Source: Texcoconibacillus texcoconensis (GTDB lineage: Bacteria; Bacillota; Bacilli; Bacillales; Salisediminibacteriaceae). From it: a stretch of DNA of 64,000 nt. Where the stretch lies: assembly GCF_014202575.1 (NCBI RefSeq), contig NZ_JACHHB010000002.1, forward strand, positions 253,219-317,218. Reading direction: 5' to 3'. Position numbers and translations under genes: made by a program. Below the pieces are notes generated by a model that searched no databases, was not told the DNA's origin, and saw only the letters and a program-made list of their open reading frames with translations. Below are positions 49,525-61,406 of this stretch, piece by piece (positions within the stretch are counted from its first letter, which is position 1; the number at the start of each line of letters is the position of its first letter).

Positions 49525-51060
49525 TTAATGCTTAAAGTGACGAACACCTGTGAAGACCATCGCAATCCCTAATTCATTCGCTTTGTCAATGGAATCTTGA
49601 TCTCGTTTCGAACCACCTGGTTGGATGATCGCAGTTACACCAGCTTCTGCTGCGGCTTCAACTGTATCGTTCATTGGGAAAAAGGCATCCGATCCCATCA
49701 CTGACCCCTTCGCTCTTTCCCCAGCTTGTTCTGCGGCAATCTTTGCAGAGCCGACGCGATTCATTTGTCCAGCTCCAACACCGATCGTTTGGCCATCTTT
49801 AGCCAAAACAATCGCATTCGATTTCACATGTTTAACAACGTTCCAAGCTAATTTCAATTCTTGCCACTCCGAATCACTCGGCTCTCGTTCTGTCGCTGTT
49901 TTTACATCGACATCAGCAAACGTCAATGTATCCGTATCTTGAACGAGTGCTCCACCTGAAACTGTCGTAATTCGTTGTTCTAACGGTGTTTCTGATTGAA
50001 ATTCCACCGTTAATAAACGGATGTTTTTCTTTTCTGTTAAAATTGCCATCGCCTCATCTGTAAATGAAGGAGCGACCACAATCTCCAAAAAGATTTCCTT
50101 TAATTGTTGAGCTGTCTCAACATCGATTTCACGGTTCGCTGCAACGATCCCACCGAAAATCGAGACAGGATCAGAATCATAAGCTTTCTTAAACGCCGCT
50201 GAAACTGTATCTGCTACGCCTACACCACACGGATTCATATGTTTTATCGCGGAAACGGCAGGTTCTTGAAAATCTCTGACAACTGCCAGTGCAGCATCTG
50301 CATCATTAATATTGTTGTAGGATAGTTCTTTCCCGTGCAATTGCGTCGCGTTCGCAATCGACGTCAAGTTACTTAGAGGACGTTGATAAAAGCTCGCTTG
50401 CTGGTGAGGGTTTTCGCCGTACCGAAGTGATTGTTTTCTTCTGTATGTAACAGTCAGTGATTCTGGCTCTTCATCTTCGGTTTGCGCAGTCATATATTCT
50501 GCAATGAGCGCATCATAACTTGCCGTATGGCGATAAGCTTTCGCTGCTAGTTTTCGTTTTTGTTGCTTAGACACTTCATCATTGGCCTTAATCTCCTCAA
50601 TAACTGCTTCATAATCATTTGGATCCACGATCACTGCGATATCTTGATGATTTTTAGCTGCCGCTCGCACCATTGCAGGTCCACCGATATCAATGTTTTC
50701 AATCGCATCTTCAAATGTCGCACCTGGCTTAGAAACCGTCTCCTCAAATGGGTATAAGTTGACGATCACGTAATCAATCGTTGTAATTTGTTGTTCCTCT
50801 AATTGCGCGACATGTTGATCATTACCGCGCATCGCAAGTAACCCTCCATGGATGAATGGGTGTAGTGTCTTAACACGGCCATCAAGAATTTCTGGAAAGC
50901 CCGTTACATCCGACACACTTGTCACAGGGATACCTGCTTCTTCAATGATCGCTTTTGTCCCACCTGTAGAGATGATTTCAACCTCTTGGTCGGCGAGTGT
51001 TTTCATAAGGGGAAGAATTCCTTCTTTGTTTGATACACTAACTAATGCTCGTTTTTTCAT
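49525..51060 (-). CDS. purH: AICAR transformylase / IMP cyclohydrolase PurH
   Basis: A 511-residue bifunctional enzyme for the last two steps to IMP. The N-terminal cyclohydrolase (to about 150) has [11 protein letters not shown] and IISTGGTKAIIEEAG. The C-terminal transformylase has LRYGENPHQQASFY, AIKHMNPCGVGVAD and VKSNAIVLAKDGQTIGVGAGQMNRV. Overlaps the end of purN by 23 bases; RBS AAGGAGGAG. Confidence 0.97.
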   Translation of the reverse strand: MKKRALVSVSNKEGILPLMKTLADQEVEIISTGGTKAIIEEAGIPVTSVSDVTGFPEILDGRVKTLHPFIHGGLLAMRGNDQHVAQLEEQQITTIDYVIVNLYPFEETVSKPGATFEDAIENIDIGGPAMVRAAAKNHQDIAVIVDPNDYEAVIEEIKANDEVSKQQKRKLAAKAYRHTASYDALIAEYMTAQTEDEEPESLTVTYRRKQSLRYGENPHQQASFYQRPLSNLTSIANATQLHGKELSYNNINDADAALAVVRDFQEPAVSAIKHMNPCGVGVADTVSAAFKKAYDSDPVSIFGGIVAANREIDVETAQQLKEIFLEIVVAPSFTDEAMAILTEKKNIRLLTVEFQSETPLEQRITTVSGGALVQDTDTLTFADVDVKTATEREPSDSEWQELKLAWNVVKHVKSNAIVLAKDGQTIGVGAGQMNRVGSAKIAAEQAGERAKGSVMGSDAFFPMNDTVEAAAEAGVTAIIQPGGSKRDQDSIDKANELGIAMVFTGVRHFKH

Positions 51061-51646
51061 TACTTGCTCCTCCTTTACGTTCTCTTTGAATGAGGGATTG
51101 GATCGTTTTCGGATACAAATCGTGCTCTACATACTGAATTTTCTTCTTTAACGATGCCAACGTCTCATTTTCACTTATTTTAACAGGTTCTTGTGCGATG
51201 ATGGGTCCTGTATCCATTCCTTCATCAACGTAATGGATCGTCACCCCTGTTACTTTAACCCCTGCTTTTAGTGCTTGTTCTGGTGCATGCAAACCAGGAA
51301 ATGAAGGTAATAAAGAAGGATGGATATTAACAATTTTTCCAGAATAAGCTTCTAGAAGTGTGGGTCCAACGAGGCGCATATAACCTGCAAGTATGACCCA
51401 TTCTATCTGATGTGAACGTAAGTGCTGTAATATTTCGACTTCAAAACCTGCTTTTGTATCGAAATTTTTCGGAACAAGCTCGAGCGTCGGTACCCCTACT
51501 TTTTCTGCTTTCCTTAACACATCCGCATCAGAGCGATCTGAAACGAGGAGGGCAATATTGGCGTCAAGTGATCCGTTCTCTACCGCTTCAACGATCACTT
51601 CAAAATTCGACCCTGTTCCAGAAGCAAAGACAGCTATATTCGTCAT
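51038..51646 (-). CDS. purN: GAR transformylase PurN
   Basis: A 202-residue formyltetrahydrofolate-dependent enzyme for step 3. Seen: [36 protein letters not shown] and the catalytic [20 protein letters not shown], then [18 protein letters not shown]. Start at ATG 51646, seven bases after GAGGGG; a TTG upstream is in frame. Overlaps purM by four bases and purH by 23. Confidence 0.97.
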   Translation of the reverse strand: MTNIAVFASGTGSNFEVIVEAVENGSLDANIALLVSDRSDADVLRKAEKVGVPTLELVPKNFDTKAGFEVEILQHLRSHQIEWVILAGYMRLVGPTLLEAYSGKIVNIHPSLLPSFPGLHAPEQALKAGVKVTGVTIHYVDEGMDTGPIIAQEPVKISENETLASLKKKIQYVEHDLYPKTIQSLIQRERKGGASNEKTSIS

Positions 51647-52677
51647 CGCCAATCCCCCTCAAAGCGGACGTCTGCACCTTCAGTTACTTTTCCTATTATT
51701 GAAGCCGTCTCTCCTGCATTTTCAATCAGCTGTTTTGTAGTTTCTACATCTTCAGGACGAACCGCAACGACAAGGCCAACCCCCATGTTAAACGTTGAAA
51801 ATAAGTCATCATCCGACAGTTCACCTTCAGATTGTAAGAGACGGAAAATGTCAGGAACTTGCCAGGAAGTGCGATCAATCGTTGCACCGAGATGATCAGG
51901 GAGCATACGCGGAACGTTTTCCGGTAACCCTCCACCTGTAATATGAGCCGCTCCTCTAACGAGTCCGTTTTGGATGAGCGAAAGAACTACGCGCGTGTAA
52001 ATCTTTGTTGGCTCTAGTAATTCCTCACCTAATGAACGTTGGAACGGTGCGTATGTTTTATTAAGGTCTAGTCCTGCGTCTTCGATGACTTTTCGAACAA
52101 GGGAAAAACCATTGCTATGAACACCTGAAGACGCAATCCCGATTAATACATCTCCAGCTTGAACATGATTTTCTGACAACAACTGACGCTTTTCAGCGAT
52201 CCCAACGACAAATCCAGCCACATCGTACTCTTCAGGGTCATACATATCTGGCATCTCAGCCGTTTCCCCACCAATCAGTGAGCAACCTGCCTGTTCACAA
52301 CCGTCTGCCAACCCTGATACAATCTGTTCAACCCGCTCAGGGTCCGTCTTTCCTAATGCGAGATAGTCAAGGAAAAACAACGGTTCTGCCCCTTGTACGA
52401 CGATGTCGTTGACACACATGGCTACAGCGTCCACACCAATCGTGTCGTGACGATTCATCGCCATCGCAACGAGTAATTTCGTACCGACCCCGTCTGTGCC
52501 TGAAACGAGAACAGGCTCTTGATACGTATGTTGAGACAGATCAAAACAGGCGCCAAAACGACCTAGCGTCCCTAGTACCTCATCTCGTTTTGTACGCGCG
52601 ACATGTTGTTCCATTCTCCGAACAGATTCATAACCCGCTTCTAAACTGACACCTGCGCGTTCATATGCTTGTGACAT
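51643..52677 (-). CDS. purM: AIR synthetase PurM
   Basis: A 344-residue enzyme that closes the imidazole ring (step 5). Seen: [80 protein letters not shown] and [18 protein letters not shown] 52677 follows GAGGGG; a GTG directly upstream is the alternative start. Confidence 0.97.
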   Translation of the reverse strand: MSQAYERAGVSLEAGYESVRRMEQHVARTKRDEVLGTLGRFGACFDLSQHTYQEPVLVSGTDGVGTKLLVAMAMNRHDTIGVDAVAMCVNDIVVQGAEPLFFLDYLALGKTDPERVEQIVSGLADGCEQAGCSLIGGETAEMPDMYDPEEYDVAGFVVGIAEKRQLLSENHVQAGDVLIGIASSGVHSNGFSLVRKVIEDAGLDLNKTYAPFQRSLGEELLEPTKIYTRVVLSLIQNGLVRGAAHITGGGLPENVPRMLPDHLGATIDRTSWQVPDIFRLLQSEGELSDDDLFSTFNMGVGLVVAVRPEDVETTKQLIENAGETASIIGKVTEGADVRFEGDWR

Positions 52678-52728
52678 CACGAACCCCTCTCTTGACTTTC
52701 GTCATCTATTTGTTTGAAAAATGTGCCG

Positions 52729-54141
52729 TTACACTTTTTCGTGCGGTCGCATTGTGTGCGGATAAATGTCTGTCGGATAAGAACCAGTAAAACAAGCGAG
52801 ACATTGACCACAGTCGGTCATACTTGGGTCACGGCCGATTCCTGTTTTCAAACCATCAATACTCATATAAGCTAAACTATCCGCACCCATTTCTTCTTCA
52901 ATTTCCGCAACTGATTTATTCGCTGCAATGAGCTCACCACTTGTAGATGTATCAATGCCATAGAAACATGGATGTTTAATAGGTGGTGCGCTTATGCGAA
53001 CGTGAACCTCCTTGGCACCTGCTTCGCGAAGCATATGCACAATTCTTCGACTCGTCGTCCCTCGAACGATGGAATCATCAACCATGACGACTCGCTTTCC
53101 TTCAACAACGCCATGAACAGCTGACAGTTTCATTTTCACCCCTTGTTCACGAAGGGATTGCGATGGTTGAATGAACGTGCGGCCGACGTAACGATTTTTG
53201 ATCAACCCGAGTTCATAAGGAATATTCATTTGTTCGGCATAGCCGATCGCTGCTGAAATGCTCGAATCTGGAACACCTGTTACGACATCTGCTTCAACAG
53301 GCGCTTCCATCGCTAACTGTTTGCCGAGATTTTTCCGTGCTGTATGCACATTAATCTCATCTACTAAACTATCAGGACGAGAAAAATAAACGTATTCCAT
53401 ACTACAGATCGCACGATTTGACGGATACGAAAATTGTTCGCTTCGAAGTCCTTGATTGTCGATAATGACTAACTCACCTGGGTTCACTTCCCGTTCATGC
53501 GTTGCGCCGATAATATCGAACGCACACGTTTCCGATGAAACTACGTACGCATCGCCAAGTCGACCGATGGAAAGCGGACGTAAGCCGTGCGGGTCAAGCG
53601 CGGCCATAATCCCGTCTTCAGTCATTTGTACAAATGCATAAGCTCCTTTAACCATTGATAATGCATTTTTTAAACGATCTTCTGGGCGCTCATACCCGCT
53701 TTTCTTTTCCAAATGAGCGAGCACTTCTGTGTCAGAAGACGTTTGAAAAATACTCCCTTGCCGCTCGAGCATATGTTTTAAATCGACGGCATTGACTAAG
53801 TTTCCATTATGAGCAAGCGCAAGGCCGCCTGTTTGCGAACGAAACAAGAGTGGTTGGCAGTTGATGAAGTCACTTTCCCCTGCAGTAGAATAACGAACGT
53901 GACCAATTGCACCGTGTCCGATTAATGGCTCTAGCTCCCCGCGACTGAACACCTCTGTTACAAGTCCCATCCCTTTATGGGCACGCATCGTCGTACCATC
54001 TGTTGAAACGATACCCGCTCCTTCTTGTCCACGGTGTTGTAAGGCATGTAAACCGTAATAACTGATCGTCGCCGCGTCTTCATGACCCCAAATGGCAAAA
54101 ACGCCACATTCTTCGTTTAAACTTCGGACTTCAGGTAGCAT
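52729..54141 (-). CDS. purF: Amidophosphoribosyltransferase PurF
   Basis: A 470-residue first committed enzyme, PRPP + glutamine to phosphoribosylamine. A short propeptide precedes the nucleophile Cys ([11 protein letters not shown]), as in the B. subtilis enzyme. The phosphoribosyltransferase signature is [18 protein letters not shown]. Cysteines for the [4Fe-4S] cluster are seen in SMEYVYF-flanked and [14 protein letters not shown] regions. RBS AAGGAG. Overlaps purL by 25 bases. Confidence 0.97.
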   Translation of the reverse strand: MLPEVRSLNEECGVFAIWGHEDAATISYYGLHALQHRGQEGAGIVSTDGTTMRAHKGMGLVTEVFSRGELEPLIGHGAIGHVRYSTAGESDFINCQPLLFRSQTGGLALAHNGNLVNAVDLKHMLERQGSIFQTSSDTEVLAHLEKKSGYERPEDRLKNALSMVKGAYAFVQMTEDGIMAALDPHGLRPLSIGRLGDAYVVSSETCAFDIIGATHEREVNPGELVIIDNQGLRSEQFSYPSNRAICSMEYVYFSRPDSLVDEINVHTARKNLGKQLAMEAPVEADVVTGVPDSSISAAIGYAEQMNIPYELGLIKNRYVGRTFIQPSQSLREQGVKMKLSAVHGVVEGKRVVMVDDSIVRGTTSRRIVHMLREAGAKEVHVRISAPPIKHPCFYGIDTSTSGELIAANKSVAEIEEEMGADSLAYMSIDGLKTGIGRDPSMTDCGQCLACFTGSYPTDIYPHTMRPHEKV

Positions 54142-56345
54142 TCAATCGCTCCTTCCCACGCTTCCGTCAACTCTTCTATTGTTGCTGTTGCTTGTCGTTC
54201 TCCTGCAGCATCACTGACTGTCACAGTGCTTTGATCGGTGACACGTCCGATGATACGTGCTTCAGGAACAATATTTTCGAATGATTCCGTCATCTCTGTT
54301 GGCACAGACACAACAAAGCGCGATGGTGTTTCGGAAAAGGCTTCCGCTAAAAGATCGCCTTTAAGCGTCACATCCGCTCCAAGTCCTGTTCCAATTAACT
54401 TCTCAGCTATCGTAACGAGAAGTCCACCCTCAGAAATGTCGTGCGCAGAAGAAATGTACCCTGCACGAATCGCTTCAAGAAGGGCTTGTTGACGGCTCGC
54501 TTCTTGTTTCATATCAATAGGAGAAACAGGACCGAATACGTCCCCTTCGATCATTTTTTGTAGCTCACTGCCAGAAAAGTTGGCGTCAGCTTCGCCAATC
54601 ACATATAACACGTCGCCACTTCGTTTCACTTGCTGGGTCGTTATATGTTCTTGTTTTTCAACGAGTCCGACCATACCAACAACTGGTGTTGGATAGATCG
54701 CGCCATTTTGCGTTTCATTATAAAGAGACACATTTCCACTAATCACAGGCGTATTCAATACATGACACGCCTCACTCATACCTTCTGTGGAACGTTCTAA
54801 TTGCCAATATATCTCTGGTTTTTCAGGACTACCATAATTTAAGCAATCGGTAAGCGCTAATGGTTTTGCCCCAGAACAAACCAAGTTACGTGTAGCTTCT
54901 GCAACGACCATCTGCCCTCCGATATACGGATCGAGATACACATAGCGCGAATTACCGTCTGTCGTCATTGCCAACGACTTCTCCGTATCACGAATTCGAA
55001 CCACTGCTGCATCAGAACCAGGTTGAACAACGGTATTCGCACGGACCATATGATCGTACTGCTGATAAACCCAAGACTTATCAGAAATCGTTGGTTGACT
55101 TAATAGAGAAAGCCACGCTTCTTTCATATTTTCAACTTTTGGTTGATACGCCTCTTGTGATTGGAACGTTTCATAGTAGGATGGCTTCTTAGAAGGCGGA
55201 TAATATGTCGGCGCATCTTCAGCTAATGCATCGGCTGGTACATCTGCCACTTGCTCACCTTTGTGGTATACACGAAAACGTTGATCATCAGTGACTTCAC
55301 CGATCACAACGGCTGCCAATCCCCAGTGATCAAAGATCTTTTTAATCTCGTCTTCACGTCCCTTTTGAACGACGAGAAGCATTCGTTCTTGCGATTCAGA
55401 AAGCATCATTTCGTAGGCGGACATGTTTTCTTCTCGTTGAGGAACATCATCTAAATTCATGATCATGCCCATCCCAGCTTTACTGGCCATTTCCGAAGCT
55501 GAAGACGTAAGACCCGCAGCACCCATGTCTTGAATACCCACAAGTGCATCGTGTTTGGTTACTTCCAAGCATGCTTCAAGCAACAATTTTTCCATAAAAG
55601 GATCGCCAACTTGAACAGATGGGCGTTTTGATTCAGATTCTTCGCTAATTTCTTCAGATGCAAAAGTTGCACCATGAATACCGTCGCGACCTGTACTCGC
55701 ACCAACGTACATGACGGAGTTACCGACACCTTTGGCTACACCCTTTTGAATGTCTTCATGATCGATTAACCCGACACACATCGCATTCACAAGTGGGTTT
55801 TCTTGATAACACGGCTCGAACTGAACCTCCCCACCGACAGTTGGAATCCCGATACAATTTCCGTAACCTGCAATACCTGCCACGACTTGCTCAAACAAGT
55901 AACGAACGCGCGGTTGGTCGAGTTCACCAAAGCGAAGCGAATTGAGCAAAGCAACAGGGCGCGCGCCCATAGAAAAAACGTCACGAATGATGCCGCCAAC
56001 ACCTGTCGCCGCCCCTTGATATGGCTCGACTGCAGAAGGGTGGTTGTGACTTTCAATTTTGAAACCGACCGCTTGCCCATCACCAATGTCGACGATCCCT
56101 GCACCTTCCCCAGGACCTTGTAAGACGTGTTCGCCGTCTGTTGGGAAGTTTTTTAACACCGCTTTTGAATGTTTATAACTACAATGTTCCGACCACATGA
56201 CAGAAAACAAACCTGTTTCCGTGTAGTTCGGTTTACGCCCGAGAATGGTTTCGACCTCAGCAAATTCTGCATCACTTAATCCCATCTCACGATAAATACA
56301 CTCATCATAGATTTGTTGTGCTGTTGGTTCATGTACGGATAACAT
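54117..56345 (-). CDS. purL: FGAM synthase large subunit PurL
   Basis: A 742-residue small-type PurL, which needs PurQ and PurS to make FGAM (step 4). Seen: [72 protein letters not shown] and [28 protein letters not shown]. Overlaps purQ by 17 bases. Confidence 0.97.
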   Translation of the reverse strand: MLSVHEPTAQQIYDECIYREMGLSDAEFAEVETILGRKPNYTETGLFSVMWSEHCSYKHSKAVLKNFPTDGEHVLQGPGEGAGIVDIGDGQAVGFKIESHNHPSAVEPYQGAATGVGGIIRDVFSMGARPVALLNSLRFGELDQPRVRYLFEQVVAGIAGYGNCIGIPTVGGEVQFEPCYQENPLVNAMCVGLIDHEDIQKGVAKGVGNSVMYVGASTGRDGIHGATFASEEISEESESKRPSVQVGDPFMEKLLLEACLEVTKHDALVGIQDMGAAGLTSSASEMASKAGMGMIMNLDDVPQREENMSAYEMMLSESQERMLLVVQKGREDEIKKIFDHWGLAAVVIGEVTDDQRFRVYHKGEQVADVPADALAEDAPTYYPPSKKPSYYETFQSQEAYQPKVENMKEAWLSLLSQPTISDKSWVYQQYDHMVRANTVVQPGSDAAVVRIRDTEKSLAMTTDGNSRYVYLDPYIGGQMVVAEATRNLVCSGAKPLALTDCLNYGSPEKPEIYWQLERSTEGMSEACHVLNTPVISGNVSLYNETQNGAIYPTPVVGMVGLVEKQEHITTQQVKRSGDVLYVIGEADANFSGSELQKMIEGDVFGPVSPIDMKQEASRQQALLEAIRAGYISSAHDISEGGLLVTIAEKLIGTGLGADVTLKGDLLAEAFSETPSRFVVSVPTEMTESFENIVPEARIIGRVTDQSTVTVSDAAGERQATATIEELTEAWEGAIECYLKSEV

Positions 56346-57012
56346 CGCGTTCCCTCCATTCTCGCTCCATCGATTCGAACAATTTAGCCCCGTCTGCTGA
56401 TCCTAGTAAAGTGTGTACAGCACGTTCAGGGTGAGGCATCATACCAAGAACATTTCCTCGTTCGTTTGTAATACCAGCAATGTTTTCAATCGACCCATTG
56501 ATATTTTTGGCGTACGTGAAAACGATCTGCCCGTTCTCTTTTAATTTGCCAAGTGTCTTATCATCACAATAATAGTTTCCATCACCGTGCGCGACAGGCA
56601 CCGTAATTTTTTCACCAGCTTCGTATCCTGACGTAAAACCTGTTTGATTGTTTTCAACGATCAGTTCAACATGCTTACATAGAAATGTGAGCTGTTGGTT
56701 ACGTCTCATCGCCCCTGGAAGAAGGCCTATTTCTAGTAAAATTTGAAACCCGTTGCACACGCCTAGGACAGGTGCCCCTTCTTCAGCAAAACGAACGACT
56801 TCACTCATAATCGGGGAAAACTGTGCAATCGCACCTGACCTTAAATAATCACCATAAGAAAACCCACCTGGTAACAACACTGCGTCAAAGCCTTCAAGCG
56901 ACGTTTCCTCGTGCCAAACGTACGAGACATCGCCATCGAGCACATCTTTAATCGCATGATACATTTCCGTATCGGCATTCGAACCTGGAAAGACGATGAC
57001 CGCCCATCTCAT
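56329..57012 (-). CDS. purQ: FGAM synthase glutaminase subunit PurQ
   Basis: A 227-residue class I glutamine amidotransferase that feeds ammonia to PurL. Nucleophile Cys in [15 protein letters not shown], the His in MMPHPERAV, and the N-terminal [13 protein letters not shown]. Overlaps purS by four bases; RBS GAGGAGG. Confidence 0.97.
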   Translation of the reverse strand: MRWAVIVFPGSNADTEMYHAIKDVLDGDVSYVWHEETSLEGFDAVLLPGGFSYGDYLRSGAIAQFSPIMSEVVRFAEEGAPVLGVCNGFQILLEIGLLPGAMRRNQQLTFLCKHVELIVENNQTGFTSGYEAGEKITVPVAHGDGNYYCDDKTLGKLKENGQIVFTYAKNINGSIENIAGITNERGNVLGMMPHPERAVHTLLGSADGAKLFESMEREWRERDVIRT

Positions 57013-57269
57013 GATGTGACAACCTCCTCAATTGTAAACTCGTAATCTTCTATGACAGGATTGGCTAATAACTTCTCACACATTTGCTTCACTCGCTCTT
57101 CGATGTCAACCTCACCTTCTTCGGCATCAATGGTTAACGTCAAATGTTTGCCGATACGAACGTCCTCTACTTCAGAAAAACCAAGTGTATTTAACGACTG
57201 TTTGACTGCACTGCCTTGGGGATCAAGAACTCCTTGTTTCAACGATACATAAACTTGAACAGTAATCAT
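57009..57269 (-). CDS. purS: FGAM synthase subunit PurS
   Basis: An 86-residue structural subunit that bridges PurL and PurQ. Seen: [19 protein letters not shown] and the conserved [19 protein letters not shown] stretch ([15 protein letters not shown]). RBS AAGGAGG. Four-base overlaps on both sides tie purC, purS and purQ translation together. Confidence 0.96.
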   Translation of the reverse strand: MITVQVYVSLKQGVLDPQGSAVKQSLNTLGFSEVEDVRIGKHLTLTIDAEEGEVDIEERVKQMCEKLLANPVIEDYEFTIEEVVTS

Positions 57270-57976
57270 TGTTTTCCTCCTTGTAAGCGGTAATAAATTT
57301 CTTCATAACCAGTTTGTAAATCGCCGAGCTGAAAGCGAAACAAATCTTTGTCAAACGGCTCATTCGTTTCTTTATCCCAGAGCCTACATGTATCTGGTGA
57401 GATTTCATCAGCTAAGACGATCTTCCCTTCACTATTGAGACCAAACTCAAGTTTGAAGTCGACGAGCGTAATGCCCATGGACAAAAAGATTTCTTTTAAC
57501 ACTTGATTAACCTGAATGGCTTGCGTGCGCATTTGCTCACATTGTTGTTTACTTGCTACACCAAGCTCCCGAATGTGATCCTCATTAATCAATGGGTCAC
57601 CAAGGTCATCATCTTTGTAGTACCATTCAAAAATAGGCGAATTGAGAACCCTTCCTTTTTCAAACCCGAGATGCCTCACAAGACTTCCAGCCGCGATATT
57701 TCGTACGACAACTTCCAGCGGAATGATCTCGACACGCTCGACAAGTTGTTCTGTTTCAGAAAGACGCTTAACCCAATGCGATGTAACCCCTGCCTCTTTT
57801 AAACGAGCAAATATTAGACAACTAATCTCATTATTAAGTTTTCCTTTTCCTTCAATTTGCGCTTTCTTCTCACCATCAAATGCGGTTGCCTCATCTTTGT
57901 AAGCAATGCGAAAACGGTCAGGGTCATCTGTTGAATAGATTCGCTTCGCTTTCCCCTCGTATAAACAACTCGACAT
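57266..57976 (-). CDS. purC: SAICAR synthetase PurC
   Basis: A 236-residue enzyme for step 8 (CAIR + Asp). Seen: LYEGKAKRIYSTDDPD, YKDEATAFDGEKK, VEIIPLEVVVRNIAAGSLV, LVDFKLEFG and LADEISPDTCRLWD. The frame extends 16 codons further, but GCGAGGTG before ATG 57976 sets the start. A 77-base gap to purB is the longest between adjacent genes in the operon. Confidence 0.97.
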   Translation of the reverse strand: MSSCLYEGKAKRIYSTDDPDRFRIAYKDEATAFDGEKKAQIEGKGKLNNEISCLIFARLKEAGVTSHWVKRLSETEQLVERVEIIPLEVVVRNIAAGSLVRHLGFEKGRVLNSPIFEWYYKDDDLGDPLINEDHIRELGVASKQQCEQMRTQAIQVNQVLKEIFLSMGITLVDFKLEFGLNSEGKIVLADEISPDTCRLWDKETNEPFDKDLFRFQLGDLQTGYEEIYYRLQGGKQ

Positions 57977-58053
57977 AGCCACACCTCGCTTCCAGACAGA
58001 ATATTGGCACAACTTTATGTTCACAGGGAGACGACGCTCCCTGGTCTTCCATA

Positions 58054-59349
58054 CTAGTCAATTCCAAGTCTTTGAAAAATCGTGTCGACGTGTGTCATAT
58101 GATGCTTCGGATCAAAACAAGCATCCAATTGTTCTTTCGTTAATCGTGAAGTAATCTTCTCGTCTGCTTCGATCAATTCACGGAAAAACACCCCACGCTC
58201 CCAAGCATCCATTGCCTTCGGTTGCACAAGGTCGTACGCCTCTTCACGCGTCATTCCTTCATCAATTAGTGTCAACAACACGCGCTGAGAATAAATAAGT
58301 CCGTACGTGCGATCCATATTCTTCGCCATATTTTCAGGAAACACGGTTAACTTTTCAACGATGGACGCAAAACGACGAAGCATATAGTTCACCGCAATCG
58401 TCGCATCCGGCAAGATAATTCTCTCTGCTGAAGAATGAGAAATGTCTCGCTCATGCCACAACGGCACATTTTCGTACGCTGTTTGCATATGGCCACGCAA
58501 CACGCGCGCAATCCCTGTCATGTTTTCCGAACCGATCGGATTACGTTTGTGCGGCATCGCCGAAGACCCTTTTTGCCCCTTCGCAAAAAACTCTTCGACT
58601 TCACGTGTCTCACTCTTTTGCAAACCGCGAATTTCCACAGCCATCTTCTCAATCGACGTCGCAATTAAAGCTAGTGCCGAAACATAATCCGCATGACGAT
58701 CACGTTGCAAAGTCTGCGTAGAGATCGGCGCCGCTTCTAAGCCAAGTTGCTTACATACGTGCTCCTCAATTCTCGGATCAATATTCGCATATGTACCGAC
58801 AGCACCCGACAATTTCCCAACACGTACACCGTCAGCCGCACGCTTAAACCGTTCAATATTTCGCTTCATCTCTTCATACCAAAGCGCAAGCTTCAGCCCA
58901 AATGTCGTCGGCTCCGCATGTACGCCATGCGTTCTTCCCATCATAATCGTGTACTTATGCTCTTGCGCTTTCGCTTTTAATACCTCTAAGAAATGAGACA
59001 AGTCTTGCTCAATAATCTCATTTGCTTGTTTAAGTAAATACGACAAAGCTGTGTCCACGACATCCGTCGATGTAAGTCCGTAATGCACCCATTTTCGTTC
59101 TTCACCAAGTGTTTCTGAAACTGCTCGCGTAAAAGCAACGACATCGTGACGCGTCTCCGCTTCAATCTCATGAATCCGCTCAACATCGAACGATGCGTTT
59201 TCACGGATCGTTTCAACATCTTCTTTCGGTATTTCCCCTAACTCAGCCCACGCTTCACAAGCAGCTATCTCTACTTCAAGCCAAGCGCGAAAACGATTCT
59301 CCTCGGTCCAAATGGCCCCCATCTCTGGTCTTGTATACCGTTCAATCAT
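58054..59349 (-). CDS. purB: Adenylosuccinate lyase PurB
   Basis: A 431-residue fumarase-superfamily enzyme. It acts twice, on SAICAR and on adenylosuccinate. Signature [17 protein letters not shown] carries the catalytic Ser loop; [12 protein letters not shown] and [16 protein letters not shown] are also present. RBS AAGGAGG. Overlaps purK by four bases. Confidence 0.97.
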   Translation of the reverse strand: MIERYTRPEMGAIWTEENRFRAWLEVEIAACEAWAELGEIPKEDVETIRENASFDVERIHEIEAETRHDVVAFTRAVSETLGEERKWVHYGLTSTDVVDTALSYLLKQANEIIEQDLSHFLEVLKAKAQEHKYTIMMGRTHGVHAEPTTFGLKLALWYEEMKRNIERFKRAADGVRVGKLSGAVGTYANIDPRIEEHVCKQLGLEAAPISTQTLQRDRHADYVSALALIATSIEKMAVEIRGLQKSETREVEEFFAKGQKGSSAMPHKRNPIGSENMTGIARVLRGHMQTAYENVPLWHERDISHSSAERIILPDATIAVNYMLRRFASIVEKLTVFPENMAKNMDRTYGLIYSQRVLLTLIDEGMTREEAYDLVQPKAMDAWERGVFFRELIEADEKITSRLTKEQLDACFDPKHHMTHVDTIFQRLGID

Positions 59350-60506
59350 TGTCCTACTTCCTCCTTACGGTCATCCTGTTGCCAAATTTGTTGTGCTGGT
59401 TCACTTTTTTGGATCGCTTCTTCGACTGTTTCTCCTAAAAATGTGATATGCCCCATTTTACGTCCAACCTTCGCCTCGTCTTTTCCGTAAAAATGAATGT
59501 GTCCTTTGTTTCCGATCCGTTCATATGACGCATTCACACCAGGGACATGCTCCCCTAATATATTAATCATCACAGCAGGTCGAAGCAAACGAGGGCTCCC
59601 TAAAGGACGACCGGTTACTGCACGAATATGCTGAGCAAACTGCGAGGTTTCACACGCTTCAATTGTATAGTGGCCTGAGTTATGCGGGCGCGGCGCCCAT
59701 TCATTCACGTACAATCTATCGTTTTCATCAAGGAAAAATTCAATCGCAAACGTCCCGACAACATCCCACGCTTTTGCAACGTTTCTCGCAATCTCTTCCG
59801 CTTCCAAAGCGATCTTTTCGGACACACGCGCCGGTGCAATCGTACAGTGTAAAACGTTATTTCGATGTTCATTTTCAGCCAGCGGAAAAACCGACATTTC
59901 ACCATGCGTGTTACGCGTTGCAACAACGGACAATTCTTTTTTCAACGAAACAAACTTTTCAAGGATTAAATCTCCTTTGTCACAAAGATCTTCCCATGCC
60001 CGTTTCGCCTCTTGTTTCGTTTTAATGACTCGCTGCCCTTTGCCGTCATAACCACCTGAACATGTTTTTAACACTGCCGCTGAATGCCATTCTTGAAGTG
60101 CCTCATCAATATCAGCTCTAGATGACACAGGTCGATAAGGAACGACTTGAGCTCCTACTTCCTTGAAAGCTTCTTTTTCACGAAGGCGGTGTTGACTCAC
60201 TGAAAGTGGGAAAGATCCTTGAGGCACGTACGATTTTGTTATTAGTTTCTCGAGAACAGGGGTATCAATGTTTTCAAATTCATACGTGACAACATCACTT
60301 TTCTCCGCCAGTTTTACGGCAGCCTCTTGATCATTGTATTGACTTGCAAAAATGTCATCTGCAACTTGCGCACACGGTCCCTTCTCATTTGGATCAAGAA
60401 CAGCGATACGATCTCCCATTGCTTTCGCTGCAAGTGCCATCATGCGTCCAAGTTGTCCCCCACCAATAATACCGATCATTGCGCCTGGTGCTAGGGTTTT
60501 CGTCAT
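59346..60506 (-). CDS. purK: N5-carboxyaminoimidazole ribonucleotide synthase PurK
   Basis: A 386-residue ATP-grasp enzyme that makes N5-CAIR from AIR, bicarbonate and ATP. Seen: [52 protein letters not shown] and [13 protein letters not shown]. The ribosome binding site is weak; the four-base overlap with purE suggests coupled translation. Confidence 0.97.
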   Translation of the reverse strand: MTKTLAPGAMIGIIGGGQLGRMMALAAKAMGDRIAVLDPNEKGPCAQVADDIFASQYNDQEAAVKLAEKSDVVTYEFENIDTPVLEKLITKSYVPQGSFPLSVSQHRLREKEAFKEVGAQVVPYRPVSSRADIDEALQEWHSAAVLKTCSGGYDGKGQRVIKTKQEAKRAWEDLCDKGDLILEKFVSLKKELSVVATRNTHGEMSVFPLAENEHRNNVLHCTIAPARVSEKIALEAEEIARNVAKAWDVVGTFAIEFFLDENDRLYVNEWAPRPHNSGHYTIEACETSQFAQHIRAVTGRPLGSPRLLRPAVMINILGEHVPGVNASYERIGNKGHIHFYGKDEAKVGRKMGHITFLGETVEEAIQKSEPAQQIWQQDDRKEEVGQ

Positions 60507-60991
60507 AACTGATCACTACTTTCTCGCACATATTCAGCTTTTTCAGCGCGTGATTTCACCAATTTGTCTTGAAGCTCTTTGTCTTCTACCGCTAATATTT
60601 GCGCTGCTAATAAACCAGCGTTCTTTGCCCCCGCATTTCCAATCGCTACCGTTGCAACTGGAACGCCTGCTGGCATTTGTACGATGGAAAGAAGGGAATC
60701 CATTCCATCCAGTGCTTTCGATTGAACCGGGACGCCGATCACCGGTAAAGTCGTCTTCGCCGCAACCATGCCCGGTAAGTGCGCTGCCCCTCCAGCACCT
60801 GCAATAATGACTGCGATACCACGCTCTCGTGCGGTCTCGGCATATGTAAACATATCATCAGGCGTGCGATGCGCAGATACAACGCGTTTTTCATACGGAA
60901 CAGAAAATTCCTCAAGCGTATCAACAGTATGTTTCATCGTTTCCCAATCAGATGTACTTCCCATGATCACACCGACTCGCTTTTCAACCAT
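60503..60991 (-). CDS. purE: N5-carboxyaminoimidazole ribonucleotide mutase PurE
   Basis: A 162-residue class I PurE. Seen: [47 protein letters not shown] and [22 protein letters not shown]. The start is ATG 60991, eight bases after GGAGGAG, giving the same length as the B. subtilis protein; the open frame continues upstream. First gene of the purine operon. Confidence 0.97.
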   Translation of the reverse strand: MVEKRVGVIMGSTSDWETMKHTVDTLEEFSVPYEKRVVSAHRTPDDMFTYAETARERGIAVIIAGAGGAAHLPGMVAAKTTLPVIGVPVQSKALDGMDSLLSIVQMPAGVPVATVAIGNAGAKNAGLLAAQILAVEDKELQDKLVKSRAEKAEYVRESSDQL

Positions 60992-61074
60992 CCGATTTGC
61001 TCCTCCCTCTTTCGTCACGATGACCTGATTTTAAAAATCGACAATATGATGTGAATTTTACGACTTTTTTTCAT

Positions 61075-61126
61075 CAAAAAAAGCGTGTACGCCTACCTTC
61101 TGAGAGAGGTACAAACGTACACGCAT
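61075..61126 (-). terminator. Guanine-riboswitch terminator in the pur leader
   Basis: Minus strand: GCGTGTACG and CGTACACGC with an inner GTACCT/AGGTA stem, followed by seven T. Expression platform between aptamer and purE. Confidence 0.85.
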
Positions 61127-61206
61127 GAGACACTCGTCACATATTTGCGCACAAGTCCACCATGGGTCGTTTCATACAACCTTGGTACTCGTATCGTTCG
61201 TTCACT

Positions 61207-61276
61207 CCCTCATAGTCCGATGATTTACGGTCATCAGGTAGAAACTTATGGGCCATATTCCCAAGATTATATGAGG
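61207..61276 (-). promoter_or_regulatory. Guanine-class purine riboswitch aptamer upstream of purE
   Basis: Minus strand: P1 arms CCTCATA and TATGAGG; TAATCTTGGGAATATGGCCC (P2 arm); AAGTTTCTACC, the family-invariant core; then P3 CTGATGA-CCGTAAA-TCATCGG and ACTATGAGG. The specificity base in the ACTAT segment is C, which is the guanine/hypoxanthine rather than the adenine form. Confidence 0.95.
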
Positions 61277-61302
61277 AAATCTTTGATCATTTTGTTATGT
61301 TC

Positions 61303-61331
61303 ATCTTATCAATTATGAGAATATCTGTCAA
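61303..61331 (-). promoter_or_regulatory. Sigma-A promoter of the purine operon
   Basis: Minus strand TTGACA, 17 bases, TAAGAT; it starts transcription about 25 bases before the riboswitch and lies next to the PurR boxes. Confidence 0.85.
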
Positions 61332-61334
61332 CGC

Positions 61335-61348
61335 AAATATCGAACGTT
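61335..61348 (+). promoter_or_regulatory. PurBox (PurR operator), proximal
   Basis: AAATATCGAACGTT matches the PurR consensus AWWWCCGAACWWT at most positions, just upstream of the -35 element, inverted relative to the distal box. Confidence 0.8.
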
Positions 61349-61367
61349 TACATATATACTATCTTAT

Positions 61368-61380
61368 AATGTTCGTATTT
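61368..61380 (-). promoter_or_regulatory. PurBox (PurR operator), distal
   Basis: Minus strand AAATACGAACATT. The two boxes form an inverted pair about 20 bases apart, the arrangement bound by the B. subtilis-type PurR dimer and relieved by PRPP. Confidence 0.8.
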
Positions 61381-61406
61381 CATCCAAAAATCTTGTTGCA
61401 TAAAAG

